A stretch of DNA of 64,000 nucleotides. Source: JAJDAH01 sp964487605. GTDB taxonomy: Bacteria > Myxococcota_A > Polyangia > Polyangiales > Polyangiaceae. Numbering within the stretch: position 1 is the first letter of the stretch; each line of letters starts with the position of its first letter. Where the stretch lies: assembly GCA_964487605.1 (NCBI GenBank), contig CAZARU010000017.1:1-64000 (forward strand), written 5' to 3'. The translations under genes and the position numbers were made by a program. Positions 17,699 through 26,655 of this stretch are shown piece after piece. Below the pieces are notes generated by a model. That model saw only the letters and a program-made list of their open reading frames with translations, did not search any database and was not told the origin of the DNA.

Positions 17699-18631
17699 TC
17701 ACTTCTTGAGCTGGATCTTCCCTGGTGCTGGTGCCGCCGCGGGTGCTGCGTCGGCCTTCTTGTCCGCCGCGGGTGCTGCGTCGGCCTTCTTGTCCGCTGC
17801 GGGTGCTGCGTCGGCCTTCTTGTCCGCCGCGGGCGCCGCGCCGGCCTTCTTCGGCTCGGGTAGGGCCTTCGGCTTGATGCCGGCGGCCTCCGCGTCTGCG
17901 CAGCCGCGCTTGCCGACCTCCTCGGTCGCTGCGCCGCCTTGATGCAGGATGCGGAACTCGACGCGGCGGTTCTTCTCGTGCTCCTCCTCGGTCGTTCCGG
18001 CCGACACCAGGCAGTAGAAGCCGTAGCCCTGGGAGATGAGCCGCGTCTGTTCGACGCCGAGCTTCACCAGCTCCTTGACGACGCTGTCGACGCGCTTCTG
18101 GGTCAGCGTGCGGTTGAGCCCGCCGGGGCCCTCCTTGGAGGCGTGACCGCCGACTTCGACGAGCTCGATCTGGGCGTTCTTCTTGAGGACGTCTGCGACG
18201 GCCTCGACGACCTTCATGGAGTCGGCCGTGATGGTCGCCTTGCCCTTGTCGAAGAGGATCTTCTGGTTGATCTGCACCTTCGTGCCGACGACCTGGACCA
18301 GCGGCTTCGTGTCCGGGCAGCCGTCGTCGTCCTCGAAGTCGTTCTTCGTCTCCGGCTCCGTGGGGCACTTGTCCTGCGGGATGAGGATCCCGTCGCCGTC
18401 TTCGTCGAGGTTCGGGCACCCGTCGTTCGGGTCCGGCGGCTTGCCGTCTTCCTTCTGCTGGGGACACTTGTCGTCGGGATCGGCGATGCCGTCACCGTCG
18501 CTGTCCGCCGGCGGCGGGGGAGGGGGCGCCGGAGCTTCGATGCGTCCCCCGATCTGAGCCTCGGCGCTGCAGCCGACCGCACCTGCCAGGCCGCAGAGGA
18601 CCGCGGCACCCATCCACTTAAGTCGTCCCAT
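17699..18631 (-). CDS. OmpA-family lipoprotein with TSP3 calcium repeats
   Basis: A 310-residue lipoprotein; ATG 18631 is preceded by AAGGAGG. Signal peptide with lipobox AVGC at about residues 18-21, a polyproline run, two or three TSP3 repeats (ADSDGDGIADPDDKCP, NLDEDGDGILIPQDKCP) that bind calcium, an OmpA C-terminal domain at about 115-225 (ILFDKGKATI, VEVGGHASKEG, KNRRVEFRIL) and a Lys/Ala-rich tail built from a 10-residue repeat (AAPAADKKAD). The OmpA motif has GGHASKEG where GHTD is usual, so the peptidoglycan-contact residues are changed. It probably spans from outer membrane to wall. Confidence 0.92.
   Translation of the reverse strand: MGRLKWMGAAVLCGLAGAVGCSAEAQIGGRIEAPAPPPPPPADSDGDGIADPDDKCPQQKEDGKPPDPNDGCPNLDEDGDGILIPQDKCPTEPETKNDFEDDDGCPDTKPLVQVVGTKVQINQKILFDKGKATITADSMKVVEAVADVLKKNAQIELVEVGGHASKEGPGGLNRTLTQKRVDSVVKELVKLGVEQTRLISQGYGFYCLVSAGTTEEEHEKNRRVEFRILHQGGAATEEVGKRGCADAEAAGIKPKALPEPKKAGAAPAADKKADAAPAADKKADAAPAADKKADAAPAAAPAPGKIQLKK
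17731..17850. repeat. four tandem 30-bp repeats in the OmpA tail
   Basis: The unit, as read on the plus strand, carries GGGTGCTGCGTCGGCCTTCT and occurs four times at exact 30-bp spacing. The two middle copies are almost identical and the outer two diverge. It encodes the AAPAADKKAD tail repeat, so copy-number change stays in frame. Confidence 0.9.
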
Positions 18632-18897
18632 GATCGAGAACCCTCCTTCGGGGGAAACTTCGACGAACTCTCGTTCGCGCGGCCTACGACGACCGCGGGG
18701 CCGACCTTCCCACAGCCGGAACACCACGCCAAGCCGATCCCGCGGCCGCGAGCGCGACGCACGACGTCGTGATTTCGGCTCGCAGGGGGCGCCACACTAG
18801 CGAGAAAAGCCCGTGTCTTTTCCGGCGGGTAATCGAGCACCCCGACGCCGATGGATCAGCTCCCGGGCTGACGGAAAAAATGTTTCGTCGCCGGGCG

Positions 18898-20103
18898 TCA
18901 CGTGCCGGGTGGCTGACCCAGCCGTACTGCGACGACGAAGCTCACCGAGCCTTGCCGCGGCGCCTGGGCCGCCCCCCGCTCGATGGCCGAGACGACGCAC
19001 CGCGCCGCCGCTCGGTCGGGGAATCGGGATTCCCACTCCGTGGCCGGTCCACACCGGGAGCGGCAGCCGTCGTCTTCGTCCGGGCAGCCCGAACAGCTCG
19101 GCGGGCGCCCGCGCTCGTCGAGGTGCACAGCGACCGCCACCCGGCCCCAGACGGCGGGGTCGCGCTCGATCGCGGCCTCGTAGCACTCGGCGACGTCGTG
19201 GCGGCGCTCTTCGAGCCAGGCGACGAGCGCGTCGGTGTCGAGCGAGCCGGGGTTCGACCACGCGAGGCCGTCGGGGGGCCCGGCGGACGGAAGCGCCGCG
19301 TCCCCGGGCCACAACCCGATGGTCAGCTCGATGTCGAGCGCCTTCGGCGGTGCCGGCGTGAGCACGAGCTTGGGGGTCGAGCGCGCCTGCTCGGCCAGGC
19401 ACTCGGCCACGGAAGCCTCGAGCTTCGTCGACACGACTCGGGCATCGGACACTTTTCCCTTCGTGTCCACCGTGACGCGGAGGACGGTCTTCCCCTTCTG
19501 CCCGGACCGCCGCAGCCCCTCCTCGAAGCAGAGCCGAAACGGCCAGTACCCGTACTTGCGCGCGGTCGCGGTGATGGTCCACTCGCTGAGCGTTCGCTGC
19601 TTCTTTCTCGAGTAGCGGGGCAGCTTCGCGTTGAGCACGCGCGTGTCGACGACGACGCGCGCTGCGGGGTGAAAGCCTGTGCGGCTCGAGACGTAGGTCG
19701 CGTCCCCGTTTCCGCCGACGTTCCATCGGGCGAGGGCCTCGTCCGCGAGCGACGCGGCGACATCGCCCTTCGCGCGGGGCCGCTCGTAGAGCTTGTGGGG
19801 CCGCTCGAACTCGATGTGACGGGACGGAACGACCTTCGCTTCCGGTGACGCCGTGGTCGGCGCACCCGGTCCGGAGCTGCCGTCCTCCGGCGCCGTCGCC
19901 TCGCGTCCCGCGTCGGCCGCCGGGACGGGCTCCGTCGTCGGCGGCGCGGGGGAGGAGGACTGCCGTTCGGGGCGCTGCGCGGGCGCGTTCCGCGGCGAGC
20001 CGGCGTTCGCCGCCGGGAGCGGAGGTGCCGCCGTGGCGCTCGCGCAGGCGACGATTGCGGCGAGCAGGGCGACCGAGGTCGCCGCGAGGGAACCGTCGCT
20101 CAC
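18898..20103 (-). CDS. lipoprotein with two AgmX/PglI-type domains
   Basis: A 401-residue lipoprotein from GTG 20103, with lipobox IVAC at about residues 17-20 and a Pro/Ala/Ser-rich linker to about 90. Two segments match the myxobacterial AgmX/PglI C-terminal (TonB-like) module, in which a Cys precedes a beta strand and a second Cys closes the unit. The first is RLCFEEGLRRSGQKGKTVLR through SVAECLAEQARS (about 205-255). The second is VAECYEAAIERD through CVVSAIERGA (about 320-385), with an extra cluster CSGCPDEDDGC. In AgmX such domains belong to the gliding machinery. It starts 20 bp after the VWA lipoprotein gene, so they probably share a transcript. Confidence 0.75.
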   Translation of the reverse strand: MSDGSLAATSVALLAAIVACASATAAPPLPAANAGSPRNAPAQRPERQSSSPAPPTTEPVPAADAGREATAPEDGSSGPGAPTTASPEAKVVPSRHIEFERPHKLYERPRAKGDVAASLADEALARWNVGGNGDATYVSSRTGFHPAARVVVDTRVLNAKLPRYSRKKQRTLSEWTITATARKYGYWPFRLCFEEGLRRSGQKGKTVLRVTVDTKGKVSDARVVSTKLEASVAECLAEQARSTPKLVLTPAPPKALDIELTIGLWPGDAALPSAGPPDGLAWSNPGSLDTDALVAWLEERRHDVAECYEAAIERDPAVWGRVAVAVHLDERGRPPSCSGCPDEDDGCRSRCGPATEWESRFPDRAAARCVVSAIERGAAQAPRQGSVSFVVAVRLGQPPGT

Positions 20104-20123
20104 GCGCTCACGCCGACGATGCG

Positions 20124-21377
20124 CTACTTCACCACGGACGGGCAGCCGAGGACGATGCTGACGTTCGCGTTGGGCTGTACGGCGTCGTCACAAGGGGCGC
20201 CGCAGAGCACGATCTTCGTGTTTCCGGCCGCGTACTGCCAGCCCTCGGCGCCCGCGTCGCATCCGGCGGTCACGTCCTTGGGGATGACGGTGCCGTTCAC
20301 ACGGACGTTGACGTTGTTCAGATCGACTTCCGTCCCGTTGCCCTTCGGGATGTCGAACTCGCAGGTGAGGACCGAGCCGCTGATCTTGTCCAGGGCCGCG
20401 GCGAGATCGGCCGCGAAATCCGTGGTCTGCGTCATGTCGAAGTGGCAGTCCCCGGTGTTCGCCGGCGCGGGATCGTGCACGCAGCTCGGATCGCGCGCGG
20501 TGCCACCTGCCCACGCGATCTGCGACAGCAGCGCCCGGGCGTCTTCGCTTCCGGGCACGCCGATGACGAACGTGCGGATGTTGACGCTCATCGCGTCCGG
20601 CACGTTCTGCATCAGGAGCTTCGGCAACTCCGAAGCCTTGCAGGTCTCGGCGCCGTCCGTGAGCAATACGAGGAATCGGTTGCCCGAGCTGCCGAGCTGG
20701 TTGAAGAGGTAGTCGTAGCCGAGGATCGTCGCTCCTGCGACGGGCGTCTTGCCTTCCGGGCTCACCGTGTCGAGGAACGCGTCGATGCCGGAGTTCTGGG
20801 CCGCGTCGAGGAGCCCCACGGCGACGTCCGGCGTGTTGTCCACGCCGCACTGCGACCCGGCGATGGGGAACATCTGCACTCCGGCGCTCGTGTCCGGGCT
20901 GTTGGTCTGCAGGAGGTCGATCGCGTTCTTGATCGCCGTCCGCGTCAACTCCCACTTCGAGGGCTGGGTGATGTCCTGCTTCTGAGGGAACGACTCGCAG
21001 TTGGCCGTCGACTGGCCGTGCTCGGGCAGGTTGCAGTTCATGCTGCCGCTGCGGTCGATCACGAAGAGCATGTTCGCAGGGAGCCGATCGCCCTTGAAGT
21101 CGTCGCCCGCGCAGCCGCCATCGAGGATCGTCGAGTCGCCGCCGCCGTCCATGATCGTGATGATCGCTCCGCTCCCGCCGTTCCCTCCCGCGGACGATCC
21201 CCCCGCCGACGTGCCGCCGTTGCCGCCGGCGGACGTGCCGCCGGCGGACGTACCACCGGACGACGTCCCGCCCGTGTTCAGCTCGGACTTGGGGACGGGG
21301 TCGCCGCCGCAGGCAGAGAAGGCTCCGACAGAAGCCAAGAACGACAGGCTGACGATCCGGGCAGGGCTCAGGCGCAC
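20124..21377 (-). CDS. VWA-domain lipoprotein
   Basis: A 417-residue lipoprotein from GTG 21377. The lipid Cys is about residue 23 in FSAC, followed by a long Gly/Ser/Thr tether (GGTSAGG units, about 36-70). The von Willebrand A domain (about 103-330) has the MIDAS motif as DRSGS at 108-112 and a strand LLTDGAETC further on, so it should bind a metal ion and a protein ligand at the cell surface. Several cysteines (CNLPEHG, CESFP, CGAPCDD) suggest disulfides. It precedes the AgmX/PglI-type gene; together they look like a surface adhesion or motility-related pair, by inference. Confidence 0.92.
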   Translation of the reverse strand: MRLSPARIVSLSFLASVGAFSACGGDPVPKSELNTGGTSSGGTSAGGTSAGGNGGTSAGGSSAGGNGGSGAIITIMDGGGDSTILDGGCAGDDFKGDRLPANMLFVIDRSGSMNCNLPEHGQSTANCESFPQKQDITQPSKWELTRTAIKNAIDLLQTNSPDTSAGVQMFPIAGSQCGVDNTPDVAVGLLDAAQNSGIDAFLDTVSPEGKTPVAGATILGYDYLFNQLGSSGNRFLVLLTDGAETCKASELPKLLMQNVPDAMSVNIRTFVIGVPGSEDARALLSQIAWAGGTARDPSCVHDPAPANTGDCHFDMTQTTDFAADLAAALDKISGSVLTCEFDIPKGNGTEVDLNNVNVRVNGTVIPKDVTAGCDAGAEGWQYAAGNTKIVLCGAPCDDAVQPNANVSIVLGCPSVVK

Positions 21378-21521
21378 GTGTTACCTCGCGGGTGAACGCC
21401 GATACCCTACCACCTTTTTCCACCGCGAACACGCGGGGCACGCCCCCGAGCCGCGCCTCTGGGCGACCCCGTTGAAGCCACGAGCGAAGCGCGCGAGAGT
21501 GCCCCGAGGAGGCCACGAGAG

Positions 21522-23003
21522 ATGAGTGACGACGCGTCCGCCGCCGGGTTCGATCTCGGTGAGAACTTCGCCCGAGTCGAGTCAGGGGGCCTCGCCCTCG
21601 GCCCGCTCGAGCTGCAGTACGAGGAACTGTTCAGCGAGGTGCTCGAGGACGGCGTCATCACGGCGGAGGAGCGGGCTCGCCTCGAGAAGGCCGCCGACAA
21701 CCTCGGCGTCGACCGCATGCGCCTCGCGCGCCTGGAGCAGGCCATGGTCGCGGCCTACGAGGCACGGCACAGGGTCAAGATCATCGAGCACTACGAGGAG
21801 CCGGCCGCATCGCTGGCGCCGATCGACATCAAGGCGGCGGGCGACACCGGTACGGCGCTGCTTCAGAAGCGAGTCGCTCAGCTCGAAGAGCGCATTCGGG
21901 AGCTGGAGTCCGAGCTGCGGCTCGCCCAGTCGCAGATCAACGTCGAGGTGGATCTGAGCTTCGTCGAGGACGCTGCCGCCGAAGCTTCGGAGGACCCCGA
22001 GGACATCTGGCGGCGTTCACGGCGCAACCCCACCAACCCCGAGCCCTATCGCGCGCTCTTCCGGATCTACTCCGCGCGGGGCGCCCTGGACGCGCAGTGG
22101 TGCGTTTCGCAGGTCCTGGTGTTCCTGGGTGCGGCGAAGCCCGACGAGCGCGCCGTCTACGACAAGTACCGCAGTGAAGGGCTCATCGCGCCGAAGGCTG
22201 CGGTGTCGGCGTCGTCGTGGCTCGATCATCTCTTCCACCCCGAAGAAGAACTGTTGACCGGGCAGATCTTCGCCGTGATCGCCCCCGCCGTGCTGCTCGG
22301 TCGCGTCACGGCCCTCCGGCGGGACAAGAAGCTGCACCAGCCGGACCCGAGCCTGAAGCAAGATCCCGCGAAGGCGACCATTACGGCGGTCCGCGCCATG
22401 GCCTGGGCCGCGGCCGCCCTCGGGCTGGCAGTACCTCCGATCTTCCTCGACAAGGATCGCGCGGCTGGGTTCGAGCACATTCCTGGCGTCCCTCCGCTCA
22501 CGCTGGTCGGGGCCGGGGCGCTCACCGGCAGGACGCAGTCGGAGCTCGCGTTCATGGCCGGACGCCACCTCTCGGGGTACCGGCAGGAGCATTACGTCAA
22601 GACGCTGTTCCACGCCGTGCCCGACCTCGAGGACCTGTTCCTCGCCGCGCTCACCATCGGCAGCCCGAACCTGCCCATCGCCGAGGACATGCGGCGCCGC
22701 GTCGAGCCCATTGCCAGGGCGATCCAGCCGGTGCTCGAGCCGAGCCACATCGATGCCCTGCGCGGGCACTTCCTGCGCTTCGTCGAGGAGGGGGGGCGCA
22801 CGAACCTGCAGCGATGGGCCGCATCCACGGAAAAGACGGCCTGCCGTGCCGGCATGCTCCTCGCGAACGATCTTCCCTCTGCGGGAGGCGTCCTCGCCGC
22901 GGAGGAGGGGGAGGTCGGGGAGCTGACCCGCGACCTCGTCTCGTTCGTCTCGAGCGAACGCTACTTCAAGCTACGAAAGCAGATCGGCGTCGCCATCGGC
23001 TGA
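21522..23003 (+). CDS. conserved unknown protein with TerB-like N-terminus
   Basis: A 493-residue protein; ATG 21522 has AGGAGG about 10 nt upstream. The N-terminal helices (YEELFSEVLEDGVITAEERA, about 33-75) resemble the EF-like TerB fold. A coiled coil follows (QKRVAQLEERIRELESELRL, about 115-137). The C-terminal two thirds have long helices with an Ala-rich hydrophobic stretch (AMAWAAAALGLAVPPIF) and an ending rich in Arg/Glu. No signal peptide. This layout is familiar from unnamed myxobacterial proteins; I cannot assign a role. Its last 33 bases overlap the 3' end of the convergent membrane-protein gene. Confidence 0.82.
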   Translation: MSDDASAAGFDLGENFARVESGGLALGPLELQYEELFSEVLEDGVITAEERARLEKAADNLGVDRMRLARLEQAMVAAYEARHRVKIIEHYEEPAASLAPIDIKAAGDTGTALLQKRVAQLEERIRELESELRLAQSQINVEVDLSFVEDAAAEASEDPEDIWRRSRRNPTNPEPYRALFRIYSARGALDAQWCVSQVLVFLGAAKPDERAVYDKYRSEGLIAPKAAVSASSWLDHLFHPEEELLTGQIFAVIAPAVLLGRVTALRRDKKLHQPDPSLKQDPAKATITAVRAMAWAAAALGLAVPPIFLDKDRAAGFEHIPGVPPLTLVGAGALTGRTQSELAFMAGRHLSGYRQEHYVKTLFHAVPDLEDLFLAALTIGSPNLPIAEDMRRRVEPIARAIQPVLEPSHIDALRGHFLRFVEEGGRTNLQRWAASTEKTACRAGMLLANDLPSAGGVLAAEEGEVGELTRDLVSFVSSERYFKLRKQIGVAIG

Positions 23004-23831
23004 GCCGACGTCTGCTGCGGGCTCCGGGGGCGCGTCCGGCGGAGGCGCGTCGGCTGGAGCCGCTGCGGGGTCGCGTGGACGAGGGAGATCCGGCAGGGCC
23101 GTGGGATCGGCGGCGAGCGTGCGCCAGATGACGCGCGTGGCCGCAGCGACCCCCACCGGGAGCATCAGGACGTTGAAGCAGGGCACCCAGAACAGCGCGG
23201 CGAAAGCGAGGCCGAAGCCGAGTGTTTCGCGGCGGTGCTCCATGATGAATCCGAAGCGGTCGCGCATTCGGACACCGCGCAGCGTGAGCGGGTAGTCGAA
23301 CAGATTCCACGCCAGGCCAGTGGATGCGACCATGAGCTTCAGCGGTACGACCACCACCGCGCTCGGCGGGAAGACGAGCTCCAGGAACCACAGCGCCGTC
23401 ACCGTCGGGAGCACGATGGACGCGGCGAACACCTGGGCGCGCACGCCGCACCACATCTCCTGAAGGAACGTCGTCGGGGCGCGCGTGGGGACGTGCAGTT
23501 CGTCTTCGACGAGCGTGACCAGACGCTCCAGGGCGGGACCCGAGAGCGGTGGGGTGAGCGCCAGGGAGAGCACGAAGCCGAGAAACAGCGTCGCGAGGGC
23601 AGCAACCCACGAGGCGACGGTCGCTCCCGTCCGTCCCAGCCACGTCGCCTGATCGGGCACGAGCTGGGCGAGCATCCAGGGCTGGACGACCCAGATCGCC
23701 AGGGCCGCCGCGGCGCTCGCGAGCACCAGCAGGACGAGCGCCGGGATGGCGGCGTACGGCAGCGCTGCAGGAGTGCGCAGCAGGAAACCGAAGCCGCCGA
23801 AGACGCTCCGGAAGGCTCCGCGAAAGCCCAG
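22971..23831 (-). CDS. EI24/CysZ-like membrane protein
   Basis: A protein of about 286 residues with four to six membrane helices (YAAIPALVLLVLASAAAALA, VASWVAALATLFLGFVLSLA, VFAASIVLPTVTALWFLELV, LAFAALFWVPCFNVLMLPVG) and the layout of the EI24/CysZ family, including the family-typical loop before the last helices (HRRETLGFGLAFAAL). CysZ is a sulfate transporter; other members are unassigned. No ATG, GTG or TTG lies near the expected start; the only close candidate is CTG at 23831, nine bases past the upstream lipoprotein's stop, so the start is uncertain. The C-terminus is a Pro/Ala-rich tail that overlaps the convergent gene. Confidence 0.75.
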   Translation of the reverse strand: MGFRGAFRSVFGGFGFLLRTPAALPYAAIPALVLLVLASAAAALAIWVVQPWMLAQLVPDQATWLGRTGATVASWVAALATLFLGFVLSLALTPPLSGPALERLVTLVEDELHVPTRAPTTFLQEMWCGVRAQVFAASIVLPTVTALWFLELVFPPSAVVVVPLKLMVASTGLAWNLFDYPLTLRGVRMRDRFGFIMEHRRETLGFGLAFAALFWVPCFNVLMLPVGVAAATRVIWRTLAADPTALPDLPRPRDPAAAPADAPPPDAPPEPAADVGSADGDADLLS

Positions 23832-23839
23832 CCGCGCTG

Positions 23840-24640
23840 CTACCGGCAGGTGCCCCCGACCCAGAGGTACAGGTTGCCGTCCTTGATCCCCTCGTCGACG
23901 CTCACGACGCGCCGCGCTTTCGTGATGTGAAAGAAGGCGTCGAGGTGGCCGGCGCCATCGAGATCCTCGGCGCGCACGTCGCCCAGCAGCTCGCTGCCGG
24001 TGGTGACCTGCCCCGCACGGAACGTGACGAGGCGCGTCGAGCCGTCGATCCTGGCGAAGCGCGAGATGCTGATGTCCCACCAGTCGGACTGATCGTACGG
24101 GCCGACGGGTGGATTCGGGACGATGGGATCCGAGTAGCGGACCGTGACGACGGTCGCGTCGAATTCGTCGCTCCGCCGGATGTCGAACCCGACGATGGCT
24201 CCCGCGTCCTGGGGCTGCGAGGCCGCACCACACCTGTCCAGCGACGCACCCGAATCCGAGACGAGGGAGAACGTGTACGTCCCGGTCAAGTCGATGCCGT
24301 CGAGGTCGCCGAACAAGACCACCGCCATCGGATCGGTCGGGTCGGGTCGGGGTGGCGCGTCACCGAACATGTCGATCGGAGCGTCCGCTGGACCATCGTC
24401 CGAAGCGTCGATCGACGCATCCGGCTCGGTGCCGCCGGCGCCCCCCGTCCCTGCGACTCCGCCGTCGCCCGCGGTTCCCCCCGTGCCGGCGGCGCCACCG
24501 GAGCCGCCGGCGCCGTCGCCCGCGTCGGGGTTCTTCTCGGCGCCGCCGCCCTTGGCGTCCTCCGACCCGCATCCGAGCGCCAGCGCGGCGACGAGAAGCG
24601 AGCACCCGGCGTGAAAACGGTGCGGATGGCGTGGGTGCAT
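23840..24640 (-). CDS. tethered lipoprotein of unknown function
   Basis: A 266-residue lipoprotein with ATG 24640. The signal peptide carries a His/Arg-rich n-region and ALGC as lipobox (about residue 24). A Gly/Ala/Thr tether (about 30-75) is followed by an acidic spacer and a beta-rich C-terminal domain of about 160 residues (TYTFSLVSDSG, VGFDIRRSDEF, ISRFARIDGSTRLVTF) closing with GGTCR. Two cysteines in this domain could pair. It lies directly before the EI24-like gene and divergently from the Ser/Thr kinase. No family recognised. Confidence 0.83.
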   Translation of the reverse strand: MHPRHPHRFHAGCSLLVAALALGCGSEDAKGGGAEKNPDAGDGAGGSGGAAGTGGTAGDGGVAGTGGAGGTEPDASIDASDDGPADAPIDMFGDAPPRPDPTDPMAVVLFGDLDGIDLTGTYTFSLVSDSGASLDRCGAASQPQDAGAIVGFDIRRSDEFDATVVTVRYSDPIVPNPPVGPYDQSDWWDISISRFARIDGSTRLVTFRAGQVTTGSELLGDVRAEDLDGAGHLDAFFHITKARRVVSVDEGIKDGNLYLWVGGTCR

Positions 24641-24771
24641 GTGGACCAGTTATCGAAAGTCCGGCCGCGAGGGAAGGGGGGCCGTACCGAAGTCGTGGGG
24701 CCTCCCGCGGTGGTCACCGTGTCTCGACCTTCTGTTAGGCTCTGCTGGCTGCGCCGCCGGGTGGGCCGGTC

Positions 24772-26655
24772 GTGCGCGCAGAGAGACTCACTTCCAAAGT
24801 GGCGACAGACGTTTTCGGCATCCTGGGTACGGTGGTGGCCGGCGCGTACCAAGTCGACGCCGTCGTCGCCGAGGGCGGGTTCGGTGTCGTCTACCGGGCG
24901 TATCACGCCGGGTTCCGTGCACCCGTTGCGCTGAAGTGCCTGAAGATCCCGCAGAGCGTCACGGGCGCCCACGCCGAGGAGTTCCTCGAGCAGTTCCGTG
25001 CCGAGGCGGAGCTGCTCTTCCGGCTCAGCGCGGGCATCCCCACGGTCGTTCGCCCGCTCCACGTCGACGCCATGACGGCGCCGGACGGCAGCTTCGTCCC
25101 GTTCATGGCGCTCGAGTGGCTGGACGGCGAGACGCTCGAGGCCGTCGTCGCGCGCCGGAAAGCCGAGGGACGTCCGGCGCTTTCCCTGAAGAAGCTCGTG
25201 CGGCTGCTCACGCCCGTCGCGCGAGCGCTCGAACGTGCGCACAACTTCGCCGGCCCGGACGGGCCGATTTCCATCGTCCATCGCGATCTGAAACCGGAGA
25301 ACATCTTCCTCGCCCAGGTGGCTGGCGAAGAGGTGGTCAAAATTCTCGATTTCGGCATCGGTAAGGCCAAGAGCGTGGCGAGCCAGGTGGCGGGTCGCGC
25401 GAGCCAGGTCGAAGGGGCGCTCGCGTCGTTCACGCCCGCGTACGGGGCTCCGGAGCAGTGGGTGCCCAAGCGGTTCGGTCAGACCGGCCCGTGGACGGAC
25501 GTCTGGGGTCTGGCGCTCACGCTCGTCGAAGTGATGGCGGCTCGCCCGATCATCGACGGCGATCAGGCCGCCATGATGGGCACCGCGCTCGACGCCAGCC
25601 GTCGCCCTACGCCCCGGACCGAGGGGGTCGATCTGAGCGACGACGCGGAGCGCGTGTTCGCGCGGGCGCTCGCGCTCGATCCGCGGGAGCGGTACCAGGA
25701 CGCTGGCCTGTTCTGGAACGATCTCGTGGCGGCGGCGGGCGTCGAGGGCGACACGGTCGCCGTCTCGAGACGGCGTCGCGACCTCCGGGCCGAAGGCGAC
25801 GGCGCCGTGCCCAGGGTCGAACAGATCGAGGCCGCCATGCCCGAACGCTCGGTTCGGCCGCCCCCCGCCGTCGACCGCGCGGCGGCGACGCTTGCGGCCC
25901 CGGTGGAAACCGTGGGTGCGCAGCCCACCGGGGGCGCTCCTGGTTCCGTGAGGCTGCCTTCGCCGTTCGCGCGCCCGGTCCCCGTTTCCCAGTCCGGGGA
26001 GTACCGCGCTGTCGCCCAGGCGGTCGCACCCGCTGCAGCCGCAACGGGCGCGCCCCACCGCGATCACGAGATCCCCGACCTGGATCTCCACGCCGGAGCG
26101 CGGGGCGCACCGCCCGATCTCGGAGCGCCTCCTGCGGCGAGCGACGCTTCACTGGCCCCTGTCGTCGGGGCCGCCCCAGCGTCGCTGATCGGCGGTGGCG
26201 GACGCGTGCTCGACTCGGGGGGAGGCGCGGTGAACTTGGCGCTCGACATCGAGCCCGGGGACCGCCCCGCCGCTCGCGGCAGCGGTCAGATGAGCGCAGT
26301 CAGGGCGCCAGGGAGCGGCGAGCATCGCGCGGTGTCGGCGAATCTCGGGGGCGCCGCGCCGCGACCGAGCGGCATCGAGACCGACCGCGTGCCCGACTCC
26401 CGAGGGGTCGCGCGAGCGGGCGTGATGCTCAGGGCGCCAGTCGTCCCCTCCGACGCGGACAGCCCCATGGCGCGCTTTCGCGCGCCCGCGGTGCTCATTG
26501 GGGTCGGGATCGTCATCACGGTGGCGAACCAGGTCTACGCTGGGGCCACGGGCGAGGTCCTCGCGCTCGGGCCGCTCCGGGCGTCCGTCATCGCGACCGT
26601 CATCGTCCTCTCCGGCGTGGCCCTTCTCGCGTGGTCACTGCTGCCGAAGCGGTGA
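24772..26655 (+). CDS. membrane-anchored Ser/Thr protein kinase
   Basis: A 627-residue Hanks-type kinase from GTG 24772. The catalytic domain spans about residues 28-300: Gly loop AEGGFGVVYRA, VAIK-type lysine in VALKCLK, catalytic loop HRDLKPENIF at about residue 170, DFGIGKA as the magnesium motif, and an activation segment reaching TPAYGAPEQW. After a disordered Pro/Ala-rich linker of about 230 residues, two membrane helices close the protein (VLIGVGIVITVANQVYA and ASVIATVIVLSGVALLAWSL). It should phosphorylate Ser/Thr on cytosolic targets; FHA proteins such as the one at 5669 are typical readers, though a link between the two is only a guess. Confidence 0.96.
   Translation: MRAERLTSKVATDVFGILGTVVAGAYQVDAVVAEGGFGVVYRAYHAGFRAPVALKCLKIPQSVTGAHAEEFLEQFRAEAELLFRLSAGIPTVVRPLHVDAMTAPDGSFVPFMALEWLDGETLEAVVARRKAEGRPALSLKKLVRLLTPVARALERAHNFAGPDGPISIVHRDLKPENIFLAQVAGEEVVKILDFGIGKAKSVASQVAGRASQVEGALASFTPAYGAPEQWVPKRFGQTGPWTDVWGLALTLVEVMAARPIIDGDQAAMMGTALDASRRPTPRTEGVDLSDDAERVFARALALDPRERYQDAGLFWNDLVAAAGVEGDTVAVSRRRRDLRAEGDGAVPRVEQIEAAMPERSVRPPPAVDRAAATLAAPVETVGAQPTGGAPGSVRLPSPFARPVPVSQSGEYRAVAQAVAPAAAATGAPHRDHEIPDLDLHAGARGAPPDLGAPPAASDASLAPVVGAAPASLIGGGGRVLDSGGGAVNLALDIEPGDRPAARGSGQMSAVRAPGSGEHRAVSANLGGAAPRPSGIETDRVPDSRGVARAGVMLRAPVVPSDADSPMARFRAPAVLIGVGIVITVANQVYAGATGEVLALGPLRASVIATVIVLSGVALLAWSLLPKR

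Noticed and set aside
17731..17850. 30-bp tandem repeats considered as CRISPR or an origin iteron
   Set aside because: They are contiguous without spacers and code for a regular protein tail.
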